Assembly: GCA_019120525.1 (NCBI GenBank)
Contig: DWUW01000319.1
Span: 1 to 25,189, forward strand
DNA length: 25,189 bases
Direction of reading: 5' to 3'
DNA from: Candidatus Eisenbergiella stercorigallinarum
Lineage (GTDB): Bacteria > Bacillota > Clostridia > Lachnospirales > Lachnospiraceae
Below the pieces are notes generated by a model, which searched no databases, was not told the origin of the DNA, and saw only the letters and a list, made by a program, of their open reading frames with translations. Below, in pieces: positions 14,982 through 23,173 of the stretch (positions are counted from its first letter, which is position 1; the number at the start of each line of letters is the position of its first letter). The translations under genes were made by a program, and so were the position numbers.

Positions 14982-16685
14982 ATGAAAAAGAGAACACTGG
15001 GCCTCATGCTCACCGCCGCGCTCGCCGCTGCCATGCTGGCCGGCTGCGGTTCCTCTGATCCCACGGCAAACATGTCAGAGGAAGAAAAGGCCGCCTGGGA
15101 AGCCGCCGCGAACGATCCCTACGGCAAATATCCGGAGACGGTGGTTTATACCACGGGCTACAACCTGACCAACCAGGGCGCGGATACCCTCTCCGGCACG
15201 CCTTATGAGAACGATACCCCTTCCGACAACGCCTACACCCGTTATCTGAAGGAAGTGCTGAACGTTCAGAACGAGAACGAATTTGAAGCCATCACCGGCG
15301 CGGACTATGACCAGAAGGTCTCCCTCGCCATCGCCAGCCAGGATATCCCGGACATCATGTACGTATCCGAGTATTCCACTCTGGTGGAGCTGGTGGAAAA
15401 CGATCTGGTCGCCGACCTGACCGACGTATACAACAACATCGCCTGCGACACGGTAAAGGAAGCCTACGCCAGCTACGGCGAGGACAACAATCCGTTAAAT
15501 ACCGTCACCTTTGACGGAAAGATCATGGCGATCCCCAAGACCCAGTTGAGCGACGGCCAGGATTTCCTGTGGGTACGCAAGGACTGGATGGATAAGCTTG
15601 GCCTCACGGAGCCCTCCACCATTGACGAGATGGCGGATCTGCTGCGCGCCTTCATCTCCGGAGATCCGGACGGAAACGGCCAGGACGATACGGTTGGCCT
15701 TGTGGTACATAACGAAGTGTACGGCGGCTACCCCAACAACACCTTCGCCGTGGATAACCTTTTCACCGCTTTTGACGCCTATCCGGCCGTATGGATCGAC
15801 GACGGCTCCGGAAACGCGGTATATGGCTCCGTACAGCCCGAGATGAAGGATGCCCTTCAGCTCATGAGAGACTGGTATTCGGAAGGCCTGATCGATAAGG
15901 AATTCACCACCCGTACCTATGACGACATCGTCGCCCTGCTCTCCAGCGGACAGTGCGGCGCCTACATCGGCCCCTGGTGGTCTCCCTTCAATCCGGCTCA
16001 GACCTCTACCTACGGCACCCAGGACGCGGAATGGATCAACATCTCCGCTCCGGTCGGCTCCGACGGAAAGATCAACGCGATCAACACCAAGTCCTACGGC
16101 GGCTTCGTCGTCGTACGCAAGGGCTATGAGCATCCCGAAGTTGCCATGAAGATCGTAAACGTGAACTCCGAATACTCCAAGCAGGACTTCTCCGATGCTT
16201 CCAAGGAGATCCGTGAGAACCAGACCATCGCCTACTTCAACTGGCCGCTTTACTGCGAGGTTCAGCCCGGCAACAACGCGGAGCTGATGACCCAGCATGT
16301 GGAAGCCGTCATGGACGGAAGCGCCGATGTTTCCACCCTAACCACCGAGGAACAGGGCTACTACGACGCGGCCCAGAGATATCTGGAAGCCGAGGCTGCC
16401 GGCCAGAAGGCGGACAGCGCGGATTACTCCCAGTATGTATCCCGTATCGTGGCCATGGACCGCATGATCGAGGAGCCCGCGAACTTCCTGACCCCTTCCT
16501 TCTTTGAGACCACGGACTCCATGTCCACCCGCTGGGCTTCCCTGGAGAAGCTTGAGATGCAGGCCATCCTGAAGATCATCGTCGGAGAAGAAGATCTGGA
16601 TTACTTCGACCAGTTCGTATCCGAGTGGACCAGCGCCGGCGGCGATACCATCACCGAAGAAGTGAACGCGGCCATTCAGAAATAA
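14982..16685 (+). CDS. Sugar ABC transporter solute-binding lipoprotein
   Basis: A 567-residue extracellular binding protein of the LplA/YtcQ type that captures oligosaccharides for import. The signal peptide ends in lipobox MLAGC, with C22 as the lipidated residue. A calcium-loop-like segment DPDGNGQDD lies at 228-236, as is common in this family, and aromatic residues (GPWWSPFN) probably line the sugar site. The ATG at 14982 is certain: GGAGG is 7 bases upstream and the signal peptide starts there. It opens a four-gene operon with two permeases and an alpha-galactosidase. A strong hairpin follows the gene, so it is probably made in excess over the permeases, as usual for such systems. The ligand is not readable from sequence; the GH36 partner points to alpha-galactosides. 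Confidence 0.93.
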   Translation: MKKRTLGLMLTAALAAAMLAGCGSSDPTANMSEEEKAAWEAAANDPYGKYPETVVYTTGYNLTNQGADTLSGTPYENDTPSDNAYTRYLKEVLNVQNENEFEAITGADYDQKVSLAIASQDIPDIMYVSEYSTLVELVENDLVADLTDVYNNIACDTVKEAYASYGEDNNPLNTVTFDGKIMAIPKTQLSDGQDFLWVRKDWMDKLGLTEPSTIDEMADLLRAFISGDPDGNGQDDTVGLVVHNEVYGGYPNNTFAVDNLFTAFDAYPAVWIDDGSGNAVYGSVQPEMKDALQLMRDWYSEGLIDKEFTTRTYDDIVALLSSGQCGAYIGPWWSPFNPAQTSTYGTQDAEWINISAPVGSDGKINAINTKSYGGFVVVRKGYEHPEVAMKIVNVNSEYSKQDFSDASKEIRENQTIAYFNWPLYCEVQPGNNAELMTQHVEAVMDGSADVSTLTTEEQGYYDAAQRYLEAEAAGQKADSADYSQYVSRIVAMDRMIEEPANFLTPSFFETTDSMSTRWASLEKLEMQAILKIIVGEEDLDYFDQFVSEWTSAGGDTITEEVNAAIQK

Positions 16686-16722
16686 CTGCGACCCTCACTC
16701 ACGATCGTGAATCCCAGACAGG

Positions 16723-16751
16723 GGCGGCCGGCCTGTGCCGGCCGCCTTTTT
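16723..16751 (+). terminator. Intra-operon terminator-like hairpin
   Basis: GGCGGCCGGC (16723-16732) and GCCGGCCGCC (16737-16746) form a perfect 10-bp stem with a CTGT loop, followed by five Ts. It lies between the binding-protein gene and the first permease. Partial termination here would give more binding protein than permease. A separate 12-bp perfect palindrome, TCACGATCGTGA, sits at 16699-16710. Confidence 0.7.
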
Positions 16752-16789
16752 CAAAAAGGAGCTTTTCGCTCCCGAACGGAGGAAATCAT

Positions 16790-17707
16790 ATGAAGGAAAA
16801 AACTGCGGCCGCCAGACACCGGCTGACCAAAGAGGAAAAAATGTTCCACCTCATGCTCCTTCCCGGACTCATCATCCTTCTCATCTTCGTATTCGTCCCT
16901 CTGGCCGGATCGCTGATGGCATTCCAGGACTATGTTCCGGCAAGAGGCCTGTTCGGCTCCAAATGGGTGGGCCTGGAAAACTACGAATTCATCTTCAGCC
17001 TGCCGGACGGACGCCAGGTATTCATGAATACCCTGATCATCGCTTTCGCCAAGCTGGTGGTGAACATCTTCGTTCCCGTGACCTTCGCCATCCTGCTCAA
17101 TGAGATCCGCCTGAAATTTTTCAAGCGCACCTTCCAGACCATCGTTTATCTGCCTCACTTCCTTTCCTGGGTCGTGCTGGCAACGGTCGTCACCAACATG
17201 TTCTCCCTGGGCGGCCCCTTCAACGCGGTGATCACCATGTTCGGCGGCGAACCCATTCAGTTCCTTGCCGACAACCGCTGGTTTCGGACCGTCATCGTGG
17301 GAACCGACGTATGGAAGGAATTCGGCTACAACTCCGTAGTCTATCTCGCCGCCCTCACCAGCATTGATCCCGGCCTGTATGAAGCCGCGAGCATCGACGG
17401 CGCGGGACGCTTCAAGCAGACGATGCACATCACCGTTCCCGCCCTGCTCCCCACCGTGGTCCTGATGACGGCCCTGAACCTGGGAAACATCCTCAACGCG
17501 GGCTTCGACCAGATCTTCAACCTGTATAACCCCATCGTCTATGAGACGGCGGACATCATCGACACCTATGTATACCGTATCGGTATGGTGGAGCGTCAGT
17601 ACAGCATCGGTACCGCGGTCGGACTGATGAAGTCCGTGATCAGCTTCCTGCTGATCATCGGCGCCAACAAGGCTGCCCAGAAGCTTACCGGCTCCGGCAT
17701 CTTCTGA
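16790..17707 (+). CDS. Sugar ABC transporter permease (LplB type)
   Basis: A 305-residue inner-membrane subunit of a CUT1 importer with six predicted helices; the first is at about 22-43. The EAA loop that docks the ATPase is at about 198-220 (EAASIDGAGRFKQ, then ITVPALLPT). GGAGG lies 7 bases before the ATG at 16790; the frame is open further upstream but that extension overlaps the preceding gene and is not membrane-like. It pairs with the next permease, whose GTG is 19 bases downstream. No ATPase gene is in the operon, so a shared MsmX/MsmK-type ATPase encoded elsewhere is expected. Confidence 0.93.
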   Translation: MKEKTAAARHRLTKEEKMFHLMLLPGLIILLIFVFVPLAGSLMAFQDYVPARGLFGSKWVGLENYEFIFSLPDGRQVFMNTLIIAFAKLVVNIFVPVTFAILLNEIRLKFFKRTFQTIVYLPHFLSWVVLATVVTNMFSLGGPFNAVITMFGGEPIQFLADNRWFRTVIVGTDVWKEFGYNSVVYLAALTSIDPGLYEAASIDGAGRFKQTMHITVPALLPTVVLMTALNLGNILNAGFDQIFNLYNPIVYETADIIDTYVYRIGMVERQYSIGTAVGLMKSVISFLLIIGANKAAQKLTGSGIF

Positions 17708-17726
17708 GCGAAAGGAGGAATTTTCC

Positions 17727-18608
17727 GTGAAAAAAAGAATGAATCCGGTCACCATTCTGTCCCAGTGCATCATCTGGGCCGTCGTGATCATCCTCACGTT
17801 AAGCTGTCTGCTGCCGCTTCTTAACATGGTGGCCATCTCCTTCTCCGGAAGCGACGCCGTGGCGGCCAACGAAGTGGGACTGATCCCCAAGGATTTCAAT
17901 GTCTCCACCTATCAGAAGCTGCTGGGAGACTCCCAGTTCTGGAGATCCTTCCTGATCTCTGTCGGCCGGGTCGTCCTCGGCACCCTGATCAACATGTTCT
18001 TCACGGTGACCATGGCCTACCCGCTCTCCAAGAGCAGGCACCGCTTCCATGCTAGAGACATCTACATGAAGATCGTCATCTTTGCCATGCTCTTTAACGG
18101 CGGCATCATCCCTCTGTTCATGGTGGTCAGCAAGCTTCATATGCTCAACACCATCTGGGCCCTGGTGCTTCCCGGAGCGGTTCCCGTGTTCAACGTGATC
18201 CTTCTGGTGAACTTCTTCAAGGGCGTTCCGGAATCCCTGGATGAGGCGGCCCGCATCGACGGCGCAAGCCCGATCCAGATCATGCTGAAGGTTTACCTTC
18301 CCGTTTCCCTGCCCGCGCTGGCGACCGTTGCCCTGTTCGCCATCGTCAACCACTGGAACGATTACTTCAGCGGCCTGATCTATATGACCAAGGCGGAGAT
18401 GTATCCCCTGCAGACCTACATCCAGCAGCTTACCGTGGACCTGACCCAGGTTACGGACGCCAACCAGCTCAAGCAGCTGTCCTCCATGAACAACCGGACC
18501 TTCAACGCGGCCAAGATCGTGGTATCCACCATCCCGCTGCTGGTGATCTATCCCTTCCTGCAGAAATACTTTGTATCCGGCATCGTCATCGGCGCGGTAA
18601 AGGAATAA
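17727..18608 (+). CDS. Sugar ABC transporter permease (LplC/YtcP type)
   Basis: A 293-residue second permease of the CUT1 importer with six predicted helices. Its EAA loop is at about 173-195 (DEAARIDGASPIQI, then VYLPVSLPA). The start is GTG, supported by AGGAGG 8 bases upstream. The conserved C-terminal VSGIVIGAVKE is typical of LplC/YtcP partners. It lies between the LplB-type permease and the alpha-galactosidase with short gaps on both sides, so all are co-transcribed. Confidence 0.93.
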   Translation: MKKRMNPVTILSQCIIWAVVIILTLSCLLPLLNMVAISFSGSDAVAANEVGLIPKDFNVSTYQKLLGDSQFWRSFLISVGRVVLGTLINMFFTVTMAYPLSKSRHRFHARDIYMKIVIFAMLFNGGIIPLFMVVSKLHMLNTIWALVLPGAVPVFNVILLVNFFKGVPESLDEAARIDGASPIQIMLKVYLPVSLPALATVALFAIVNHWNDYFSGLIYMTKAEMYPLQTYIQQLTVDLTQVTDANQLKQLSSMNNRTFNAAKIVVSTIPLLVIYPFLQKYFVSGIVIGAVKE

Positions 18609-18644
18609 GGCCTGCGTCGGACAGCTATCAGAAAAGAGGAACCT

Positions 18645-20840
18645 ATGGCAGTTCAGATTTCAGAAAACGGAAGGCTTTTTACCCTTCATACCAGAAACAG
18701 CAGTTATCAGATGTACGCGGATCCCTTCGGCACGCTGCTCCATCTGTATTACGGGAAAAGGACGGACGGGGAAAACCTGTCCGACCTGATCCTGCGCACG
18801 GACATGGGCTTTGCCGGAAATCCGCCCCAGGCCGGATCCGACCGGACCTATTCCCTGGATTACCTGCCCCAGGAGCTTCCCTCCAGCGGGGTGGGCGACT
18901 ACCGGGACGACTGTGTGCGCATCCGCCATTCGGACGGCAGCTGCGCCGCCCAGTTCCTGTTCGACTCCTTCCAGGTGACGGAGGGCTCTTATTCCATCCC
19001 CGGCATGCCCGCCCTTTATGACACGGCGAAAGAAGCCGGACAGACCCTGACCATCACCCTGCGGGAGGCATGCTCAGACGTGCGGGTCCAGCTCCTCTAC
19101 GGCGTTTTTGAGCAGTCCGACATCATCACCAGGGCGCTGAAGGTGGTGAATGCGGGAAAGACCCCCATCGTTCTGGAAAAGGCCCTTTCCATGAGCATGG
19201 ATATCCTTTTCGGAGACTATGACATGATCTTCTTTGCCGGCAGGCACGCCATGGAACGCACCCTCTGCCGCCTTCCCGTTAAACGGGCCGGCGTCCATAT
19301 CGGAAGCGTGCGCGGCACCTCCAGCCATCACTACAACCCTTCCCTGGTCCTGTGCAGCCCGCAGGCAGACGAGGACGCGGGAGACTGCTACGGCTTCTGC
19401 CTGGCATACAGCGGAGACTTCACCGCCTCTGCCCAGCAGGATCAGAGAGGCACGACCAGAGTACAGGCAGGGATCCATCCCGACCGGTTCTCCTTCCGCC
19501 TGGAGCCCGGAGAAAGCTTCCCGACGCCGCAGGCGATCCTGAGCTATTCCTCCTGCGGGCTTTCCGCCCTGTCGCAGAACTATCACCGCATCCTGCGGGA
19601 GCACATGTGCAGAGGCCCCTGGAAGCATGAGCGCCGCCCGGTCCTCATCAACAACTGGGAGGCCACCTATTTTGACTTTGATAAGGACAAGCTCCTTTCC
19701 ATCGCCTCCCAGGCGGCAAAGCTCGGCATCGAAATGCTGGTGCTGGACGACGGCTGGTTCGGGAAGCGGAACGACGACAACAGCGGACTGGGCGACTGGT
19801 TCGTAAACACGGAAAAGCTTGGCGGCGCCCTGGGCGCTCTTTCCGAAGAGATCCACTGCATGGGCATGAAATTCGGCCTCTGGTTTGAGCCGGAGATGAT
19901 TTCCGAAGACAGTGACCTGTACCGGGCCCATCCCGACTGGGCGCTGACCATTCCGGGCCGCGAGCCCAACCGGGGACGCAACCAGCTGGTTCTGGACATG
20001 GCCAATCCCGAGGTGCGCTCCTATCTTCTGGAACGGATGACGGACATCCTGTCTCACGCTCAGATCGATTATGTGAAATGGGACATGAACCGGAGCATCT
20101 GCGACGCCTACAGCAGCTATCTCGGGCCGGAACGGACCGGCGAGGTCTGCCACCGGTATGTGCTCGGCGTATATGATCTGATGGAATGCTTCCTTTCCCG
20201 CTTCCCCGGCGTCCTCCTGGAGGGCTGCAGCGGCGGGGGCGGACGGTTCGACGCGGCCATGCTCTACTACTCCCCGCAGATCTGGTGCAGCGACAACACG
20301 GACGCGGTCAACCGGCTGAGCATCCAGTACGGGACCTCCTTCTTTTATCCGGTCAGCGCGGTGGGCGCGCACGTGTCCGCCTGCCCGAACCACCAGACCG
20401 GCAGAAGCGTTCCCTTCCGCACCCGCGGCGACGTGGCCATGGCCGGCTCCTTCGGCTATGAGCTGGACCTGAATCAGGTTTCTGAGGAAGAAAAGGAGCA
20501 GGTGAAGGAACAGATCGAAGCCTTCCGGCATTTTTACTCCCTCACCCATGAGGGCGACTATTACCGCCTGACCGAACCGGGAAAGGGTGATTTCATGGCC
20601 TGGGAATTCGTGGATGAAAACCGGGAGCACGCCATGCTCACCATCGTCCAGACGGAAAGCTTCGGCAATCCCATCCCCATCCATACGGACGTAAAGGGCC
20701 TGGATCCCGCAAAAAAATACCGCTGCCTGATGAATGGAGCGGTAAGAAGCGGCGCTTCCTGGATGGGCGCGGGACTGACCCCGAACCGCATCCTGAAGCA
20801 GTATGAAAGTCTTGTGATCGAATTCGCGCGGGAGCCATAA
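18645..20840 (+). CDS. GH36 alpha-galactosidase
   Basis: The enzyme removes alpha-1,6-linked galactose from melibiose, raffinose or stachyose. At 731 residues it matches the tetrameric bacterial GH36 type (AgaA/RafA). A beta-sandwich (about 1-325) is followed by a TIM barrel (about 330-620) and a small C-terminal beta domain. The nucleophile is D480 in YVKWDMNR and the acid/base D550 in WCSDNTD, almost the same numbers as in Geobacillus AgaA. Substrate-site motifs NNWEATYF, LDDGWFGKR, WFEPEM and EGCSGGGGRFD are intact. There is no signal peptide, so hydrolysis is intracellular after import by the operon's transporter. GAGG lies 5 bases before the ATG. It is the last gene of the operon and is followed by a strong duplicated terminator. 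Confidence 0.96.
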   Translation: MAVQISENGRLFTLHTRNSSYQMYADPFGTLLHLYYGKRTDGENLSDLILRTDMGFAGNPPQAGSDRTYSLDYLPQELPSSGVGDYRDDCVRIRHSDGSCAAQFLFDSFQVTEGSYSIPGMPALYDTAKEAGQTLTITLREACSDVRVQLLYGVFEQSDIITRALKVVNAGKTPIVLEKALSMSMDILFGDYDMIFFAGRHAMERTLCRLPVKRAGVHIGSVRGTSSHHYNPSLVLCSPQADEDAGDCYGFCLAYSGDFTASAQQDQRGTTRVQAGIHPDRFSFRLEPGESFPTPQAILSYSSCGLSALSQNYHRILREHMCRGPWKHERRPVLINNWEATYFDFDKDKLLSIASQAAKLGIEMLVLDDGWFGKRNDDNSGLGDWFVNTEKLGGALGALSEEIHCMGMKFGLWFEPEMISEDSDLYRAHPDWALTIPGREPNRGRNQLVLDMANPEVRSYLLERMTDILSHAQIDYVKWDMNRSICDAYSSYLGPERTGEVCHRYVLGVYDLMECFLSRFPGVLLEGCSGGGGRFDAAMLYYSPQIWCSDNTDAVNRLSIQYGTSFFYPVSAVGAHVSACPNHQTGRSVPFRTRGDVAMAGSFGYELDLNQVSEEEKEQVKEQIEAFRHFYSLTHEGDYYRLTEPGKGDFMAWEFVDENREHAMLTIVQTESFGNPIPIHTDVKGLDPAKKYRCLMNGAVRSGASWMGAGLTPNRILKQYESLVIEFAREP

Positions 20841-20868
20841 GCCAGCCTCCTGGCTCCCGCACTGAGCC

Positions 20869-20986
20869 GGCCGCCCGGCAGAAGCACCGCAGCCACCCAC
20901 CTTCCCCGGGCGGCTGCCGCTTCTGCCGGGCGGCCCTTTTTTTCTGTGCCGTGACTTCTGCCGGGCGGCCCTTTTTTTCTGTGCCG
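20869..20986 (+). terminator. Duplicated intrinsic terminator after the alpha-galactosidase
   Basis: A 17-bp arm at 20869-20885 pairs perfectly with 20919-20935, followed by seven Ts. A 32-base block holding the right arm, the T-tract and a short tail (20920-20951) is repeated exactly at 20955-20986, so the left arm can also pair with the second copy and end at a second T-tract. The rest of the 20841-21103 gap contains GC-rich palindromes (for example CGGCGGCCGCCG near 21025) but no gene. Confidence 0.85.
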
Positions 20987-21103
20987 CGCAGCTCCGGACG
21001 GCTGCCGCGTTTGACGTATGCTTCCGGCGGCCGCCGCGCCTTCTCACACCTCCCGGCGCATTTCCCGCGGCCGCCTCCCTTCAAAGGGCAGCCTTCCTTA
21101 TGC

Positions 21104-22471
21104 CTATGCCCTCTGCCCCTTCTCCAGCCTTCCGAACAGCCGGATCAGCACCACGACCGCCGCGGCCGCCAAGATGATCTCCGCCGCAAACTGCGCGTAG
21201 GCAAGGCCGTACAGCGGAAACAGCGCGTTCAGGATGACGAGGGCCGGGATCTCCAGCACCACCTTCCTGAGCACCGCGAAGAGAAACGCGTTCTTTCCAA
21301 GCCCCACCGCCTGGAACACGCCCACGGCCAGGAAATCCATGCACAGGAAGGGAAGTCCCAGACAGAAGCCGCGCAGGAACCGTGTCCCGTACGCCACGAT
21401 CTCCGGGTTGTCCATGAACATCCCCGTCAGGAAGCCGGCTCCCACATAGTACAGGGCCGCGACGACGACCAGAAAAGTCACGGAGATCTTCCCGGAGAAG
21501 GTCACCGTTTTCTTCATCCTGGGCGTGTTCCCGCTGGCGTAATTGTAGCTGACCAGCGGCATGATCCCCTGGGACAGGCCCATGGCCACATACATGGGAA
21601 CCATGTTGATCTTCTGGGTGATCCCCATGGCCGCCACCGCGTCCGAACCATAGGAAGCGGTAAAGTTGTTCAGAACCGTCATTCCCGTCACGTTGAGCAG
21701 GTTCTGGATGGAGGCCGGGATCCCCACCCCGCAGACTCCCAGCACGATCTTTTTCCTCAGGCAGAACATGGAAGGCCTGATGCAGACATGCGTATTCCGG
21801 CGCTTCACATACAGGAGCACGAAGAAATAGGCGCAGGCCACGCAGTTGGAGAGGAAGGTGGCAAGCCCCGCTCCCGCCGCTCCCATATTCAGCCCCCAGG
21901 GCAGGATGAAAACAGGATCCAGGACGATATTCAGAATACAGCCGCTCATAGTGCCGATGCTTGCATGCAGCGCCGCTCCCTCGGCCCTCACCAGATAGGC
22001 CATCACCACGTTCAGGATGGTGGGCGTGGCTCCGAACGCCACCGTCCATAACAGATACCCTTCCGTCGCCTGCCTCGTCATCTCATCCGCTCCCAGCACG
22101 CTCAGCACAAAGGGCTGGAAAATGAGATACAAAGCCGAAAAAAGCAGCCCGCAGAACACGGAGCAGTAAAAGCCGAAGGCGGAGCTTCTGTGTACCGTCT
22201 CGTAATCCCGGCTTCCCAGCGCCCGGCTCATCATGCTGCTGCTCCCCACACCGAACAGGTTATTGACCGCGTTGAACGCCAGGATCAGCGGCGCGGCCAG
22301 CGTCACCGCCGCGTTCTGAACGGAATTGTTCAGCATTCCCACAAAATAGGTATCCGCCAGATTGTAAAGTACCGTCACAAGCGAGCTTAAAATCGTCGGA
22401 ACCGCCAGCTTCACCACAGCCTTTGGAATCGGCAGCTGTTCAAACAGCATGATCTTCTGTTGATCTTCCAC
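21104..22471 (-). CDS. MATE family multidrug/toxin exporter
   Basis: A 455-residue protein with 12 predicted membrane helices in two related halves, typical of MATE exporters that expel cationic compounds using a Na+ or H+ gradient. Family features include the N-terminal KLAVPTILSSLVTVLYNLADTYFV, VGSSSMMSRALG, and the second-half GIPASIQNLLNV and QGIMPLVSYNYASGN. It resembles the MepA-like/NorM-like group; the substrate is unknown. The start is taken as GTG (22471) because AGGAGG lies 9 bases upstream; the internal ATG at 22450 has no good site. It is a single gene, convergent with the alpha-galactosidase operon. Its promoter and ribosome binding site lie in a long inverted repeat. Confidence 0.93.
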   Translation of the reverse strand: MEDQQKIMLFEQLPIPKAVVKLAVPTILSSLVTVLYNLADTYFVGMLNNSVQNAAVTLAAPLILAFNAVNNLFGVGSSSMMSRALGSRDYETVHRSSAFGFYCSVFCGLLFSALYLIFQPFVLSVLGADEMTRQATEGYLLWTVAFGATPTILNVVMAYLVRAEGAALHASIGTMSGCILNIVLDPVFILPWGLNMGAAGAGLATFLSNCVACAYFFVLLYVKRRNTHVCIRPSMFCLRKKIVLGVCGVGIPASIQNLLNVTGMTVLNNFTASYGSDAVAAMGITQKINMVPMYVAMGLSQGIMPLVSYNYASGNTPRMKKTVTFSGKISVTFLVVVAALYYVGAGFLTGMFMDNPEIVAYGTRFLRGFCLGLPFLCMDFLAVGVFQAVGLGKNAFLFAVLRKVVLEIPALVILNALFPLYGLAYAQFAAEIILAAAAVVVLIRLFGRLEKGQRA

Positions 22472-22476
22472 TTCTG

Positions 22477-22530
22477 AAAACCTCCTGACAGCGAAATATT
22501 ATTTTTATTATATCGCTGCCAGGAGGTTTT
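22477..22530 (-). promoter_or_regulatory. Inverted repeat covering the MATE promoter and RBS
   Basis: Arms of 18 bp (22477-22494 and 22513-22530, one mismatch) enclose an 18-base AT-rich centre. The minus-strand centre contains TATAAT (22507-22512) with TTTAAA at the -35 spacing (4 of 6). The MATE ribosome binding site AGGAGG (22481-22486) is one arm. Read as RNA, the repeat can hide that site, or serve as terminator of the upstream cotJC gene (T4 follows on minus, T6 on plus). Read as DNA, it could be an operator. Confidence 0.6.
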
Positions 22531-22558
22531 TTAAAGAATAGAAATCATAACATTTTTC

Positions 22559-23173
22559 TTAATAGGTTTTCCCCTGTTTCCTGTCGAACTCGGGATTGAA
22601 ATAGTAAAAATTCTTCTCGTCCAGCCGTTCCTTCGTTTTTTCCAGAGCCTCTCCGAACCGCTGGAAATGGACGATCTCCCTCGCCCGCAGGAACTTTAAC
22701 GGCTCCCTCACCTCAGGCTCGTCGATCATGCGCAGCAGATTGTCATAGACCGTCCTGGCCTTCTGCTCCGCCGCCAGGTCCTCCGTCAGGTCCGTAACAG
22801 CGTCTCCCTTGGACTGAAATTCCACCGCGCTGAAAGGAAGGCCTGCGGCCGCCTGGGGCCAGATGCCCGCCGTATGGTCCACATAATAGGCGTCGAAGCC
22901 CGCCTCCTTCGCCTGCTCGATGGTCAGGCTGCGGGTCAGCTGATAAACCATGGCGCAGATCATCTCCATATGCGCAAGCTCTTCTGTGCCGATGTCGGTA
23001 AGCAGCCCTCCCACCTCCTTCACAGGCATGGTATAGCGCTGGGAGAGGTAGCGCATGGACGCGGACAGTTCTCCGTCCGGGCCTCCATACTGGCTGATAA
23101 TGAGCTGCGCCGTCTTCGGACAGGTTTTGGTGATCTTTACCGGAAACTGAAGTCTTTTTTCATAGGTCCACAT
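22559..23173 (-). CDS. cotJC: CotJC spore-coat protein (manganese-catalase fold)
   Basis: CotJC is a 204-residue ferritin-like protein of the spore coat, related to dimanganese catalases. The N-terminus MWTYEKRLQFPVKI and QYGGPDGELSASMRYLSQRYTMP are characteristic. Probable metal ligands are all present: E35, E65 and H68 (EELAHME), E136 (AAEQKAR), E166 and H169 (REIVHF). The ATG at 23173 is used rather than more upstream codons because it starts the conserved N-terminus, has AGGAGG 9 bases before it, and overlaps the stop of the preceding gene (TGATG), implying coupled translation. In Bacillus this operon is under sigma-E in the mother cell; I could not find a convincing sigma-E promoter here. 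Confidence 0.95.
   Translation of the reverse strand: MWTYEKRLQFPVKITKTCPKTAQLIISQYGGPDGELSASMRYLSQRYTMPVKEVGGLLTDIGTEELAHMEMICAMVYQLTRSLTIEQAKEAGFDAYYVDHTAGIWPQAAAGLPFSAVEFQSKGDAVTDLTEDLAAEQKARTVYDNLLRMIDEPEVREPLKFLRAREIVHFQRFGEALEKTKERLDEKNFYYFNPEFDRKQGKTY

Noticed and set aside
16625..16789. N-terminal extension of the first permease
   Set aside because: It overlaps the binding-protein gene and the terminator-like hairpin and is not membrane-like; the ATG at 16790 has GGAGG upstream.
19074..21047. 657-codon minus-strand frame opposite the alpha-galactosidase
   Set aside because: Antisense shadow; the plus-strand frame has all GH36 catalytic motifs.
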